Shown piece after piece: positions 1 to 10,731 of a stretch of 64,000 bases of DNA. The notes under the pieces are model-generated. The model was not told the DNA's origin. It was given only the letters and a program-made list of their open reading frames with translations, and searched no databases. The DNA lies in NCBI RefSeq assembly GCF_965363235.1, contig NC_134844.1:91102664-91166663 (forward strand), given 5' to 3'. The DNA is from Mytilus galloprovincialis. Taxonomy: Eukaryota > Mollusca > Bivalvia > Mytilida > Mytilidae. A program made the translations under genes and the position numbers. Every line of letters begins with the position of its first letter. Positions within the stretch are counted from its first letter, which is position 1.

Positions 1-1
1 C

Positions 2-3000
2 ATGGTTCGTCCACGTTGTAATGTATGCAAGAAGACTGTTACGATTCGACAAGATGCTCTTCAATGTGACACATGTGACAACTGGCAGCATCGTCTATGT
101 GAAACTGGTAAGTTGATTTATGTTTTACTTGTTTGTAGAAATTAAGCCCACTACCTTAAACATTCTTTAACCATCGTAATTGTGCTGTGTATTTGCAAAT
201 AAACAAGGACCCTTTCCTAAATGTTATCATATCTTTTATCTTTTTAAAATTGAAGTATAATTGTGATTTTATATATATCCTTTTATGTAGTCAAATATAT
301 AACAGAAAAAAGTATTATGTTGTATTCCACATGTTCCATGCAGACTTTCGATACATAAATTGTGTATCTCAATAATATTTTCCCCTAATCCTGTTATTTG
401 GTCCATGTTTGGGGCCAATAAGAGTATATATTTCAAAAAGCTGTATTTGTAGGACCCTTATTACTATTATTAATAGCAACAAAGCCTTGTAAAAATGTCT
501 TACAATGTGTGTGTAAATATTAGTGATATTAGTGTTTTTTTTAATACGCCTCTCGTAATTCTTCTAAATATTGGCTTAATTTTTATTTTAACTTTTATAA
601 TAATTGAGGTCAATACGTATATAAATGATAGTAGTATTGTGATGAAATATGCATTTTAAAATATAGTGCAAACGTACATGCAGAAAGATTAGATCAGGTG
701 TGAAGTTGTTTTGATAACGGTTAATTAATGGCACGCTTCGTGTGTGAATAAGGGCCGATTAACTGGTAATCGACATGCTTCAGGTGTGAAACAATGATCA
801 ATGATCAATTAATCACCGGCACGCGAACTGCAATAAATAATTTGTGTATTAAGGTTTATGTTTAAAGGCTGTGGATTTTCTATAAAAAATCTTGATTTAT
901 TTGCCAGAAAGTCCTTTTTTTCTATTCAATTCAATGGCACAGTAATTAAGAATAGAATTGTTAGTAAAATTGAATTATGAAATAAAATTATGAAATAAAA
1001 TTATAAAAAATTAAACCAATACATTTTATTTCTTACAGGCATTTCTAAAGAGTTGTATAATCAGCTAGTACAACAGGAAGAAGAGATAGACTTCTATTGC
1101 AAAGAATGTGGTTTGCCAGCAGAAGAATCCAGCATCCCTCAGCTACCAGACTTTGAAAGTACACGCTATTCTACTGATGGTGTCCATGAGGCCAGTTTTT
1201 CTCTAGAACAGTCTACTGTTAGCACCCATGAGGAAAGTCATTCTCCAAACCAGTCAACTTTGGATGTCCACCTACCCGACACGTCCGAGGTATATGACCA
1301 GTCAACTATCGTCCAACTCAACAACTCATCGTTCACCGTATCCGACGAAGAAGACACAACTATTCATCTCAACAACCTTGACCAGTCGTTCGACATCACA
1401 CAACGTACCTTTGCTGAACCAGATATTATTACAGAAACGTAAGTATTCATAAATATTTTAACAATCAGAAGGCTTGGGTTTCATTAAAACAAATCTACGC
1501 TATAAGATATATATTTATAAAAAAGATGTAGTATGATTGGGATCCCGTATGATTGCCAATGAGACAACTCTACACATTTAAACTACAAGTCACCGTAAGG
1601 CTTCAACAATGAGCAATACCGCATAGTATTTTAATTCTTAACTGCAAGTATATGAATATTAATGAGTAGTTTTAGTTTTCTTGTATAAAATACAAAATAG
1701 ATTTTGTTTTTAAACGGATTGCAATTGTTACTTGTTATTATATATGTTGAAGAAGATTTTCGATTGAATTGATGCAAAATAGTATGCATATTTGTAAATA
1801 AATATTGTTTATTTCAGTTCTATTCAAGATGACCCCTTACCAGATCAACTTACAGATGCTATTGATCAGCCAACATACTCAGTTGTAGATGGTGCTTCTC
1901 AGCGAGGAAAGCGTAAGCTGGTTGACGTAGATGGATATACTTACACAGTAAAGGTAGGTTTTATAGTAAATATTCTGTTGTAAAATTATGTAAAATAATT
2001 TAAAAAAAATAGATAAGTAAATATAGACCGTTCTATATTGTGTAGATGATATTGAGTATGTTTTAATTGTACTGATTAGTTGGAGATGATAATATAAAAA
2101 AGAAGATATGGTATTATTGCCAATGAGACAACTATCCACAAAAGACCAAAATGACATAAACAAAGCCCATACCGCATAGCCAGCATGCCCCGATAAGACA
2201 ATGTAAAACAATTCAAACTAGATAAGCATGTATATTATATATATATATATTTGTCCTGTATGATCAGATATTTGTAATGCTATTTTTACTCATCAAATAA
2301 TTGTTGATGAGATTTTTATTTTTTACATATGTATGAAAATGACAATAACTAATTTTTATATATTTAATAAAGCTTTCATTATTCATTTCAGAAACAGAAA
2401 GGTGATTCAACAACCTGGTGGTGTTCAGTTCGCAACAAGACAACCAGTTGTTCTGCTACTGTCTTACAGAAAGGTGACAACTTTACTGCTGGTCGTAAAT
2501 CCCACTGTCATACTGCAAACCCTGGTACTGTTACAGCAGTCAAGATTACAGCTCAGGTATTTCTATTTTACTTTCCTTCAATCATACACAATGCTAATAC
2601 AATACATAGAATCGGATTATGAATGAGACAGTTGTCCTGAACATGAATGAAATATTTGCCACTGGACGTTAAGCAAACACCACTCTGACTCAGACGAGAC
2701 AGCTATTCCTTAGATCAACCAAAAATATGTTGATGTTCGCAAGACAAGTGTCAAAATGTATATATTTTTCATTAAAAACAGATTATAATTAACTTTCGTT
2801 TTTTTTTTATCTATTCTATTAGACTCCAAGAGACACCTGCTATTCGCAACTACTGCCCAGCTGACAGTTTTAGAGAAAGCCCAGCGTTGGTTTATAGATG
2901 GTACCTTCAAGATCGTTGCCGCACCATTCTATCAACTACTATCCATCCACGCCTTCATAACAGCAAACAACTGTACAAAGAGTGTGCCTCTTGCATTTAT

Positions 3001-4411
3001 TGTCATGTCCAGACGATGCAAGATTGATTACATACCAGTAAGTGAAATCATTTTTTTTCTTTTCCTTTTAATATATAATTTTATTAATTTATCAAGCATC
3101 ATCATTACTGGTCATATTAGTTGGATAATTATTATCATATTATTTTTTAAGTTATTACTATGAAAATTATTATAATATTATTTTTTAAGTTATTACTATG
3201 AAAATTATTATAATATTATTTTAAAATAATTTCTATGAAAATTATTATAATATTATTTTAATATAATTTCTATGAAAATTATTATTATATTATTTTCATA
3301 TTATAATTATGATAATTATTATAATATTATTTTAATATGATTTCTATGAAAATTATTATTATATTATTTTTATATTATAATTATGATAATTATTATTAAA
3401 TTATTAGTATTATCATGATCATTGTACTAAATAAATTTTTCAACTTTCAGGTCTTCCAAGCTCTGAAAGATCTTCTACCACAGAGTGCAGTCCGTGGGTT
3501 CGTAGCTGACTTTGAGAGTGGTGTGTGGCAGGCCCTGAAGGAGGTGTTTCCAGGCATGATGATCAACGGTTGTCTTTTCCACTTCACACAGGCTGTGTTT
3601 AGACATGTCCAGTTTCTTGGTTTGCAGGTACATATTATTATATTGAACTTATAAGATCATTTCCTTATATATATAAATAAAATATCGATAAACAAGCAGA
3701 GTCACAAGAATGTCATAACGGGCTCCGAGCTACAACTATTAATCAATGATTATAACTAATGCTGCATTAAAAAATATCCACAAGTATAATAGTCCCGGTA
3801 TAAGATTCGAAATAATGAACTACGATAGGTTATTATTAAGTAAAATATAAATTAATGGATGAAAGAAAGACATTTTAAATTATGGTTCATACTTATATAG
3901 ACTGATTATAACATAAAATGATAATACAAACATGTTCATCAGTTTATGTACATATTTTATATGTCTATTTTTTTTCCAGCCAGCCTACCGTCAGCAAGAC
4001 TGTATTTTTAAGTATGTCCGCAAGCTGATGGCGTTGCCTTTCCTGCCAGCAGACCACATCAGACCAGCTTTCAGGCGCCTGAAAGACCTTCAGACCGACC
4101 CACTTCAGCGTCTTGTTACGTATGTAGAAGACACGTGGATCAAGAGTACCGTTTGGCCCGTGGAATCTTGGACAGTCTTCAGCCAGCCGACACGTACAAA
4201 CAACGATGTAGAGGGGTGGCATCGCCGCATCAACAAGAAATCATCAGAAGAAAAGAAGCCCTTCTACTTACTGCTTCCAAAACTGAAAGAAGAAGCCGAA
4301 CTTTTACCCAATCAGCTGAAGATGGTTTCAGAGTGTAAGTTGACACGTCAACAGCGATCTACTTATAAGTTTCTACAAGCCAAGTATTTCCAGTTTGTGG
4401 GACCAGTATAG
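2..4411 (+). CDS. PHD-like / FLYWCH / MULE transposase-domain protein, seven exons
   Basis: Seen exons: 2-107, 1039-1438, 1818-1953, 2392-2556, 2823-3037, 3451-3627 and 3980-4411 (TAG stop), all with GT donors and AG acceptors. Exons 1-2 give a C-x2-C, C-x2-C, H-x2-C, C-x2-C pattern like a PHD finger. Exon 2 continues into an acidic Ser/Thr-rich linker. Exons 3-4 carry a FLYWCH finger (WWC, SCSA, HCH). Exons 5-7 carry the MULE transposase fold: FIDGTFK, then ADFE, then GCLFHF, then NNDVEGWH, which would supply the catalytic D, D and E. Phases agree at every junction except exon 4 to 5: exon 4 ends in phase 0, but exon 5 needs a predecessor ending with one base. The linker normally found there is absent. 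The Met at base 2 may not be the true start because the gene touches the window edge. It is either a MULE-derived host gene or an intron-bearing transposon gene; no TIRs were found. No stop falls inside any exon. Confidence 0.82.
1548..1632 (+). repeat. Dispersed SINE-like repeat, family A (partial)
   Basis: It lies in intron 2 of the MULE-domain gene. It has the family A head (GCCAATGAGACAACTCT) and the later block (TTCAACAATGAGCAA, ACCGCATAG). Other copies are near 2097, 4779, 27697, 48084, 51187, 53525 and 63984. Confidence 0.7.
2097..2216 (+). repeat. Dispersed SINE-like repeat, family A
   Basis: It lies in intron 3 of the MULE-domain gene. The order is head (GCCAATGAGACAACTAT), middle (GACCAAAATGACA), then tail (AAAGCCCATACCGCATAG and GACAATGTAAAACAATTCAAA). 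Confidence 0.72.
3120..3412 (+). repeat. AT-rich degenerate tandem repeat in intron 5
   Basis: Roughly 35-55 bp units built on TATGAAAATTATTATAATATTATTTT are repeated about seven times with drift between neighbours. They fill most of the intron between exons 5 and 6 of the MULE-domain gene. Confidence 0.7.
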
Positions 4412-4661
4412 AGACGGGGATTTAACCGCAAGTCAACTTGTCCGAATGTGTGGTTTGTTGAACGGTCCGTCTGCGGATTAAAAGACATTTCGTTTTCTGA
4501 ATGAAAACCGCTCAGTGGTTAATTATGTGATTGAACAGTATTGAACATTTATTGAACATGTAAACTTTTTGAGATGAACAGTTATATGAAATGAATTTGA
4601 TTCAGATAAATCAAATTATTTAATGTATTGTTATTCTTATCTGTTATTGATTATAGTATCT

Positions 4662-4667
4662 AATAAA
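4662..4667 (+). terminator. Candidate polyadenylation signal of the MULE-domain gene
   Basis: A canonical AATAAA lies about 250 bases past the TAG stop at 4409-4411. The region is AT-rich, so this could be chance. Confidence 0.4.
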
Positions 4668-4778
4668 AAATATATAAATCTTTTGCAATTTGCTTTATAC
4701 ATGCATGTGCTTTATGGTTTCAAAACTATTAGAAATGCATTCATTATATACATAAAATATACGAAATAAGACATATAA

Positions 4779-4945
4779 AAAAGAAGATCTCGTCTGATTG
4801 CTTATGAGACAACTCTTCACTAGAGACCAAAATGACACAGAAATGAACAACTATAGGTAATCGTACAGCCTTCAACCATGAGCAAAACCCACCCATACCT
4901 CATAGTCAGCTATAATGACCAGTAAAACAATTCAAACGGAAAACG
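4779..4945 (+). repeat. Dispersed SINE-like repeat, family A
   Basis: A near full-length copy: AAAAAAGAAGAT start, GCTTATGAGACAACTCTTCAC head, GACCAAAATGACACAGAAAT middle, TCAGCTATAATGACC and AAAACAATTCAAACG end. Confidence 0.75.
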
Positions 4946-5343
4946 AACTGACTGCCATACTTATATAAAAAAAAAAGAACAAAACAAAGTGTTAACACAT
5001 CAACAAACAACGTGTTTATCGCAATATTCAGTAAAAAATCTCTTCAAATACGAGCACACCTTGACACTTGAGGATTTTTTTTCAGATACAAATCCTATCA
5101 GTAGATAAATCAGTAGGTAAATAATAAAATATGAAGCATTATAATGTTAAAAATATTTTCTACTAACACGAAAAAACTAAGACATGGTCAACGCAATGTT
5201 CAGTAAAAAATATCCTTTTCATATTCTATGGATCTACCTCAGGGTGCACTGGGATACTTCAGGGAGTTAAAATATCCATATCTACTGATATAAACGTAGA
5301 AAACTTGTATTATAATGCTAAAAAAATATTGGGTACGACTTAG

Positions 5344-5440
5344 TAGAAGTACGAGTTGGTAGAAGTACGAGTTGCCGAAAGTACGAGTTGCCGAAAGTAC
5401 GAGTTGGCTGAGTACGAGTTGCCGAAAGTACGAGTTGACA
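5344..5440 (+). repeat. Short minisatellite, about 17-bp unit
   Basis: Six tandem units of the form GAAAGTACGAGTTGCC or close variants. The array ends about 8 bases before the left boundary of module copy 1. Confidence 0.8.
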
Positions 5441-6080
5441 TGTATCCGGGAAAAAGGTCTAATTTGAACATAAAAAAACTTGAAACCAGGTCATGTGCAC
5501 ACCCATGAAGACATGATCCATGCACATTTTACATAATCAAAACTGTATGAAATTTGTAGGTTTTTACCTGGCCTTTCAAAAAAATCTTGTTTCAGGGTAC
5601 GGTTTCCTGCTCCGAAAAGAGCTACAGTGGCTGCAAATAAGTTTTCAATTTTCACTGCCAAAAAAATAGGATGTTTACAGTGACCGAGTGACAGTGTTGT
5701 CTCCCCTCAAAACATGTAAAGTTAATATAATTTTTTAAATTATTTCAATCATTCAACCTGTTTTAATTGAAAGCTAATTAACTAATTTTTACAATCAAAT
5801 ACAAAAAACATGATACTTTTTCACCAATTGAGTAAATAAACAGGGGTTTCCCTCCATGGTTATTTTTAGTCGGGGAATAACCCTAGTTTTTTATACGAAA
5901 CTGTTTATAGCACCCAAAGGAAAAAGTAGTTCCAGTCTAATCCGCAGCAAATAACCGAAAGCATCCGAAGGGCCGATGGCAGTGTTTGTATAGAAAGGGA
6001 AGTATGACCCGAACGATAACGCTGTATGGAGTTTGCACCATGCCTGTGTTGTGGCTTAAGCAAAAGCAAATATTTTGGCC

Positions 6081-7235
6081 TTCTTCTTCTTCTTCCATAT
6101 AAGAGTTGGGTTCCTTTAATGAAACGTTTAAACTCTGCGGGACTACGCATGGTGACATCACATATCTAGTCCCCTAAGGCTATATACAGTATTTACAATA
6201 AAATCAGGTTGTTACGGTTAAAATTATGTACAATCGTCCAGTCTGGTATTAATGTGTTGTCTGTAGCCCTGAGCGAAAATCTTCAACTGATCCCGCTTCA
6301 GCAACCCTGGCAGGTAATGTATTCCATTCCATGATTGTTCTTGGAAAGAAGGAGTTCCTGTAGACATCACTGGTGACCCTCTGTTGGTAAAACTTGTGTC
6401 CTCCACGAGTTCTACTGTCGCCACCTTTGAGGTAAGTACTCTTGTTGATGTCTATCAGCTCATTCTGGATACGATAGAGCATGCATAGCCTGTTGTCACG
6501 GCGTCTTGTCTGTAATGTGTCCCATTTAAGATCTTCTAACATTGTAGTGACGCACCCTGGTGTGCGTGATGTGTAGTCATTATAGACAAATCTAGCAGCT
6601 CTCCTCTGTATAAGTTCTAGTGTGTTGATGCTTGCTTGGTTGGTTGGGTCCCATATAGTAGAAGCATACTCTATGACAGGTCGCACGAGTGTTGTATAGC
6701 CAGCAGCCTTTACTTTCCTGGTACATTCTTTAAAGTTTCGTTTGACAAACCCAAGTGTTCGGTTACCCTTTGCTGTAACACTCTGGATATGTTTGTTCCA
6801 TGAGAGGTTGTTTGATATTGAAACTCCCAAGTACTTGGCACTATCTACTGGTTCGAGTATGTGTCCATGTAGAGTGTATGGGTATTGTATAGGTTCTTTG
6901 TTCTTTGGTGGTATGCGGATAATATTGCATTTTGTTGGATTGAATCTCATCATCCATGTTTTTTCCCAATTTTCTAATGCTTCAAGGTCTTTCTGAAGTT
7001 GTTCTGTATCTTTGGTGTTACTAATTTCCCTGTATAGTAGACTGTCATCAGCAAAGAGGCGGACATCTGATTGAGTATATCCGGGCATGTCATTGATGTA
7101 TGTTAGGAACAATAAAGGACCTAGTACTGTGCCCTGTGGCACACCTGACAGAACATCGTCTTGTTGAGATCTAGCACCTTCCAATACTACCTGTTGTTTC
7201 CTGTTTGATAGGAATGAACTGATCCAGGAGTTTGT
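6081..7235 (-). mobile_element. 5'-truncated non-LTR retrotransposon (LINE)
   Basis: Comparison with copy 2 gives an exact insertion: copy 2 reads TTTTGGCCTTTTCAGT where copy 1 has about 1.15 kb between TTTTGGCC and CCTTTTCAGT. On the minus strand the element ends in a short GAA-repeat tail next to 6081 and starts within the reverse transcriptase. At most a 4-base duplication (CCTT) is visible. Confidence 0.85.
6249..7235 (-). pseudogene. LINE reverse transcriptase, C-terminal part (jockey-like)
   Basis: The open frame reads from TNSWISSFLSNRK at the truncated 5' end to a TAA at 6249. It shows GVPQGTVLGPLLFLTYIND followed by FADDSLLY, the catalytic RT motif, then the usual thumb and C-terminal region (KYLGVSISNNLSW, RRAARFVYND). 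The fingers domain and any endonuclease are missing. The frame stays open upstream to 7325, but those first 30 residues are antisense of the transposase exon into which the LINE inserted, so they are not LINE sequence. There are no internal stops, which suggests a fairly recent insertion. Confidence 0.85.
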
Positions 7236-8099
7236 CCTTTTCAGTAAAAGAAGTGAACTTGACAATATTAAACCAAACCTGCAACTTTTATTCGAAAATA
7301 CTATTGACTTTAGATTAATCAGCAATACTGTTATTTGTGATCATTGTGTAAATATTGTTAAAACTTTCAAAAATATCAAAGAGAAATTATCTCATGCAAT
7401 TTTAAATTCAGTTAATGTCAATAATAAACCAATCACAAATCAACTTATAAAAACTCCAACTGCTAAGAACAGTAAGAAGAGATTGGCCTCAACACCAGCA
7501 TCAGAATTGAGATTCAAATTAACACCTAAAAGAGAACCAGTTATTTCATCTCTGGTCCATTCATTCGAGAAGTTGAATACTATCTAACAGTAAAGGAAAG
7601 ATCAGGTGTTTCTAGACGGCGCATTGATTTTGATAATGGCCATGACCATTCATATACCAAGGATTCACCTTCATGTGACCTCAGACAAATCAGCGACCAA
7701 GATAGTAACCTGATTGAGGCTTTACTGTGCCAAAATTTGGATAGGTATATATATAATAATAATAAATGAATAAATAAACTTTATTTGGAGTCTGTATTTA
7801 AAGGTATACAAACAGAGACAACATATGCTGAAGTGAGCTTTTAACCGACATATATCACTGGCTTAATTTATGATTTAAGATAACCAGACTCTTAATGCAG
7901 CCACACAAAGTATATTTGAGAAGTGAATCTTTTGTACAATACATTTTAATTGACAATCAAGACTAATTTTAACATGTAACATAAAATGTTGATATTAACA
8001 TGTACATGTAAGTATCTTTGTCATAAATGGTTAGAGTGATGATACAGATCATAACATCTTAAGTTCACAGAAGTATAACACTGAGCTTTCTTATACATT

Positions 8100-8835
8100 T
8101 ATACATGTATGTATGTCCTCCAATTGCATAATATGGGTTTTTTGGCGCTGTCTTTCTTCTTTTAGTTGGACACCAGGTTCGAGCCCTGGGAACCCGAAGC
8201 AATTACTATATTGGAATGGATATATATACTGTATATACTGTATACTGAACTCGTCTAAACATCAACCCAACAATGTTAGATCTGTAAATTTGCTTTCGCA
8301 AATTTTTGGCTCTTCCCCCGCCGGGACCCGAACCCATGCTACTGTATACTGTACATGATCATCATATATATATATATATATATATGCATGTACCATATGG
8401 TTTAAAATAGACACATGCATGTAGCATATATATAGAGAGATATAAAAAAAATCTTCTGTTTACAATGATCAAAATATTTGGTTGACATGGTTGTGTAAAT
8501 AAGATACAACTAATTTTTAATATTGACGTTTCAGTATCTTTGTACCGGTACTATAGGTAAGAGTTATCATGGTTATTGTACCAGTAGAATAGCACAACAA
8601 TTGTATAGATATATATATATGTGAACTACTATAATCTTGGTGATGGACTAATATGCATGTCTTTATATATAATCCTACTAAATTGAATATATGTCTTGTC
8701 TTGTGCATTGTATAACTTCATTTCATTAGATAGTTTTTCTTAGGTGCCATGATTGACTCTTTTTTTTTTTATTCTGCTTTTTCTGTCAATGTCTGACTCT
8801 TTGTAAATCATCTAACCTTCATGCTGTTGCATTAT
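8100..8835 (+). repeat. Family D repeat with a tRNA-like B box, copy in module 1
   Basis: It starts at ATACATGTATGTATGTCCTCC and contains GGTTCGAGCCCTGGGAACC, a perfect Pol III B-box consensus. It ends in a T-run followed by ATTCTGCTTTTTCTGTC. Related copies are at 21250-21860, 24765-25460 and, reversed and partial, 32115-32275. Confidence 0.65.
8248..8340 (-). mobile_element. 5'-truncated tRNA-derived SINE with 11-bp target duplication
   Basis: The insertion is absent from module copy 2. It is flanked on both sides by ACTGTATACTG (8237-8247 and 8341-8351). On the minus strand it runs from the B-box region to GTTTAGACGAG, matching the 3' two thirds of the fuller SINE at 15049-15210. An 11-bp duplication is typical of LINE-mobilised SINEs. 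Confidence 0.85.
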
Positions 8836-8967
8836 GTACTCATACAACCTATTATTATATAGTATTCCATAGTTTCTGAACTTTTAATTACCTTATGAAA
8901 TATAATTGAAATGAATGTACATAACACTCATAAAGTCTTTAAAATCTCCTCATGTGGGAAATAATCT

Positions 8968-9095
8968 ACTTTGCCTAGAGGTAAAGGGAGAGGGGTTTTG
9001 AGATCGGAAAAATAACATGTTTAAATCTGCCGATTTTTTGGGCCTGTCCTAATCTAGGATTTCCTGGCCATTGTTAGTCTTGCGATTTGGACATC
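8968..9095 (+). repeat. Penelope 3'-tail fragment (family C)
   Basis: The fragment resembles the tail at 25935-26665: AGAGGTAAAGGGAGAGG, AACATGTTTAA, GGGCCTGTCC and TGGCCATTGTTAGTCTT keep the same order. It starts at the breakpoint of module copy 1. Confidence 0.55.
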
Positions 9096-10388
9096 CATGT
9101 ACTAAAGACACATTCTTGTTTTCAATAATTTTGACGAATATATAATGAATATTGTCATGATGATTAAAGACCAAGTCATACGACACTAAGATTAGTGAAG
9201 GCGAAAAGTAAACTAGTCACATGGCAAAAACTACAATAAAACAAATAATAAATATATATATCTAAGAATACAGATTTATTTGAATAGTAGCATGTACCAG
9301 TTTTGTAATTCTATAGAATGATACGGTTATAAGTCTGGACGACTGAAATAGATAATAAAAATAAGATGAATTTCGAAAAGTCAACCCTAACGATCCTTTA
9401 CATAAGTCTAGAGAGGGGGGGGGGGTACTTCAATACTTAATTGATAGGGGGTGCCGCTGTTTTGTCACCTTACCAAGTTTTACATTTTAAAAATATATAC
9501 CTTTTCATAAATTGCGTAGGAAAAAAAGTTATATCATATATATCTGATAGTTTTCTTAACTTTTCACTTATTCAAGCTTAAAAAGGTGTAAATAGAAGTG
9601 CCCCCCTTCAACCCCAATCCCTTCCGGAAACATAACTACTGTCATGGAAATACACTGACTTTTGAAAACACCCTTTAATGCATGTGTCTGTATCTATTTA
9701 TTTAAGATAATCAATATTAAGATTTCTTAGCGCTAAATGTGTCTTAACTGTTAATATATTATTCTTCTAGTCGCTGATAAGTGAGACCCAACCCAGCATC
9801 AGATGCACATTCTGTATATATCGGCAATACCCGGTGTTTTGTTTTGTTTGTTGGTGTTTCAATATTGCTTTCCCCCTTAATATTTACCTTGGAGTTCGTT
9901 TCTTTTTACAATTTACATCTTAAATTGCCTTTCTGTTTCAATATATTTGAAATTAAATCTTGTAAATAAAAAACAAATCGCGGTTGCCATGGGCACAGAT
10001 ATGTTGCTAGGGAGAAACAACAGTGAATTTGGCAAAAATGTGCAATTAATTATGTAATATTTAAATAGTGTACAAGTGTAAAGTTCACTACATGCTAAAC
10101 AGGTTCAATTTCAAATATAGATATATTAAAGCTGTATAATAATCATATTTGATGAGTTTAACTCCGCCATTTTAGTGGTTGCTAGGCAACAGAACAAACG
10201 AGCTAGACCCAAAATTCGATTATTTTCAGATGGTCTATGGTATAGACCCACAACATGACAAATTAAATGAAATTTGGGGGTGGGGCCAAAAATGGCCCTT
10301 ATAGCCCCTAGTCCTTTGACACAATCATGTTGTTTCTTGCTTGAACACAGGTCTATATTGTTTTATAACTTTATTTTTCATACATTTA
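9096..10388. other. No gene recognised
   Basis: AT-rich sequence with a run of 13 G at about 9413-9425. Short open frames have no recognisable motif. Confidence 0.5.
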
Positions 10389-10731
10389 GGAGATAACTGT
10401 ATTGTATTTTAAGCTCAAACGGCATCAATTGGGGATTTGATGGTCGCAAATTAAGTTTACTAGCGACGCCTTAGCGGAGACAGTAAACGGGTATTTGTGA
10501 CCATCAAATCCCCAATTGATGCCGTCGGAGCTTAAAATACAATATTGTTATCTCCATTCTAATGAAACTGACAGAAAACAACGTTAAAACATGTATTTTA
10601 AATCTGTCATATGTCGTCTGCGCTTGCGCGTACGTCCCATAGCATCAATTGTCAATTGATGCCATGTAAATAAGTGACGTTATCCAATCAAAATGAATGT
10701 TACAAACGTTGTTGCATTAGAATTTGGATTT
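10389..10731 (+). mobile_element. Palindromic MITE-like element
   Basis: A long hairpin at 10389-10554 has arms containing GGCATCAATTGGGGATTTGA and its complement. A second inverted pair follows (ATTCTAATGAAAC near 10556, GTTGCATTAGAAT near 10713) around the palindrome GCATCAATTGTCAATTGATGC. The same composite occurs reversed at 27931-28211. No coding capacity. Confidence 0.75.

Larger units (their letters stand above)
6026..7744 (+). pseudogene. First exon of a DUF6589-type transposase, copy 1, broken by a LINE
   Basis: The ATG at 6026 opens the same N-terminus as copy 2, with a C-x2-C pair in the first residues (PCLCCG) and a second pair (ICDHC) about 50 residues on, like a ZAD-type zinc finger. 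The exon is interrupted after 18 codons by the LINE at 6081-7235 and resumes at 7236. A one-base deletion relative to copy 2 near 7580 creates a stop (reads N-T-I-stop). Unlike copy 2, this copy keeps the frame at the end of the exon, reading through to a GTATAT donor after base 7744. The downstream exons are not present here because the copy ends at 8967. Confidence 0.75.
5448..8967 (+). mobile_element. Copy 1 of the 5' module of the DUF6589 transposon
   Basis: Collinear and nearly identical with 19621-22003. Both begin at GGGAAAAAGGTCTAATTTG and lose identity after GTGGGAAATAATCT. The shared part holds the promoter-side region, the first transposase exon and the beginning of intron 1, including the family D repeat. 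Copy 1 differs by a LINE insertion (6081-7235), a SINE insertion (8248-8340), absence of a 156-bp segment present in copy 2 (20161-20316), and a few small changes. The right edge runs directly into a Penelope tail fragment, so this copy is truncated. Confidence 0.85.

Noticed and set aside
3965..4222. 85-codon minus-strand ORF
   Set aside because: Antisense to the last exon of the MULE-domain gene.
8160..8215. Possible tRNA gene around GGTTCGAGCCCTGG
   Set aside because: A B box is present, but no cloverleaf or A box in the right position, and the sequence recurs as a dispersed repeat.
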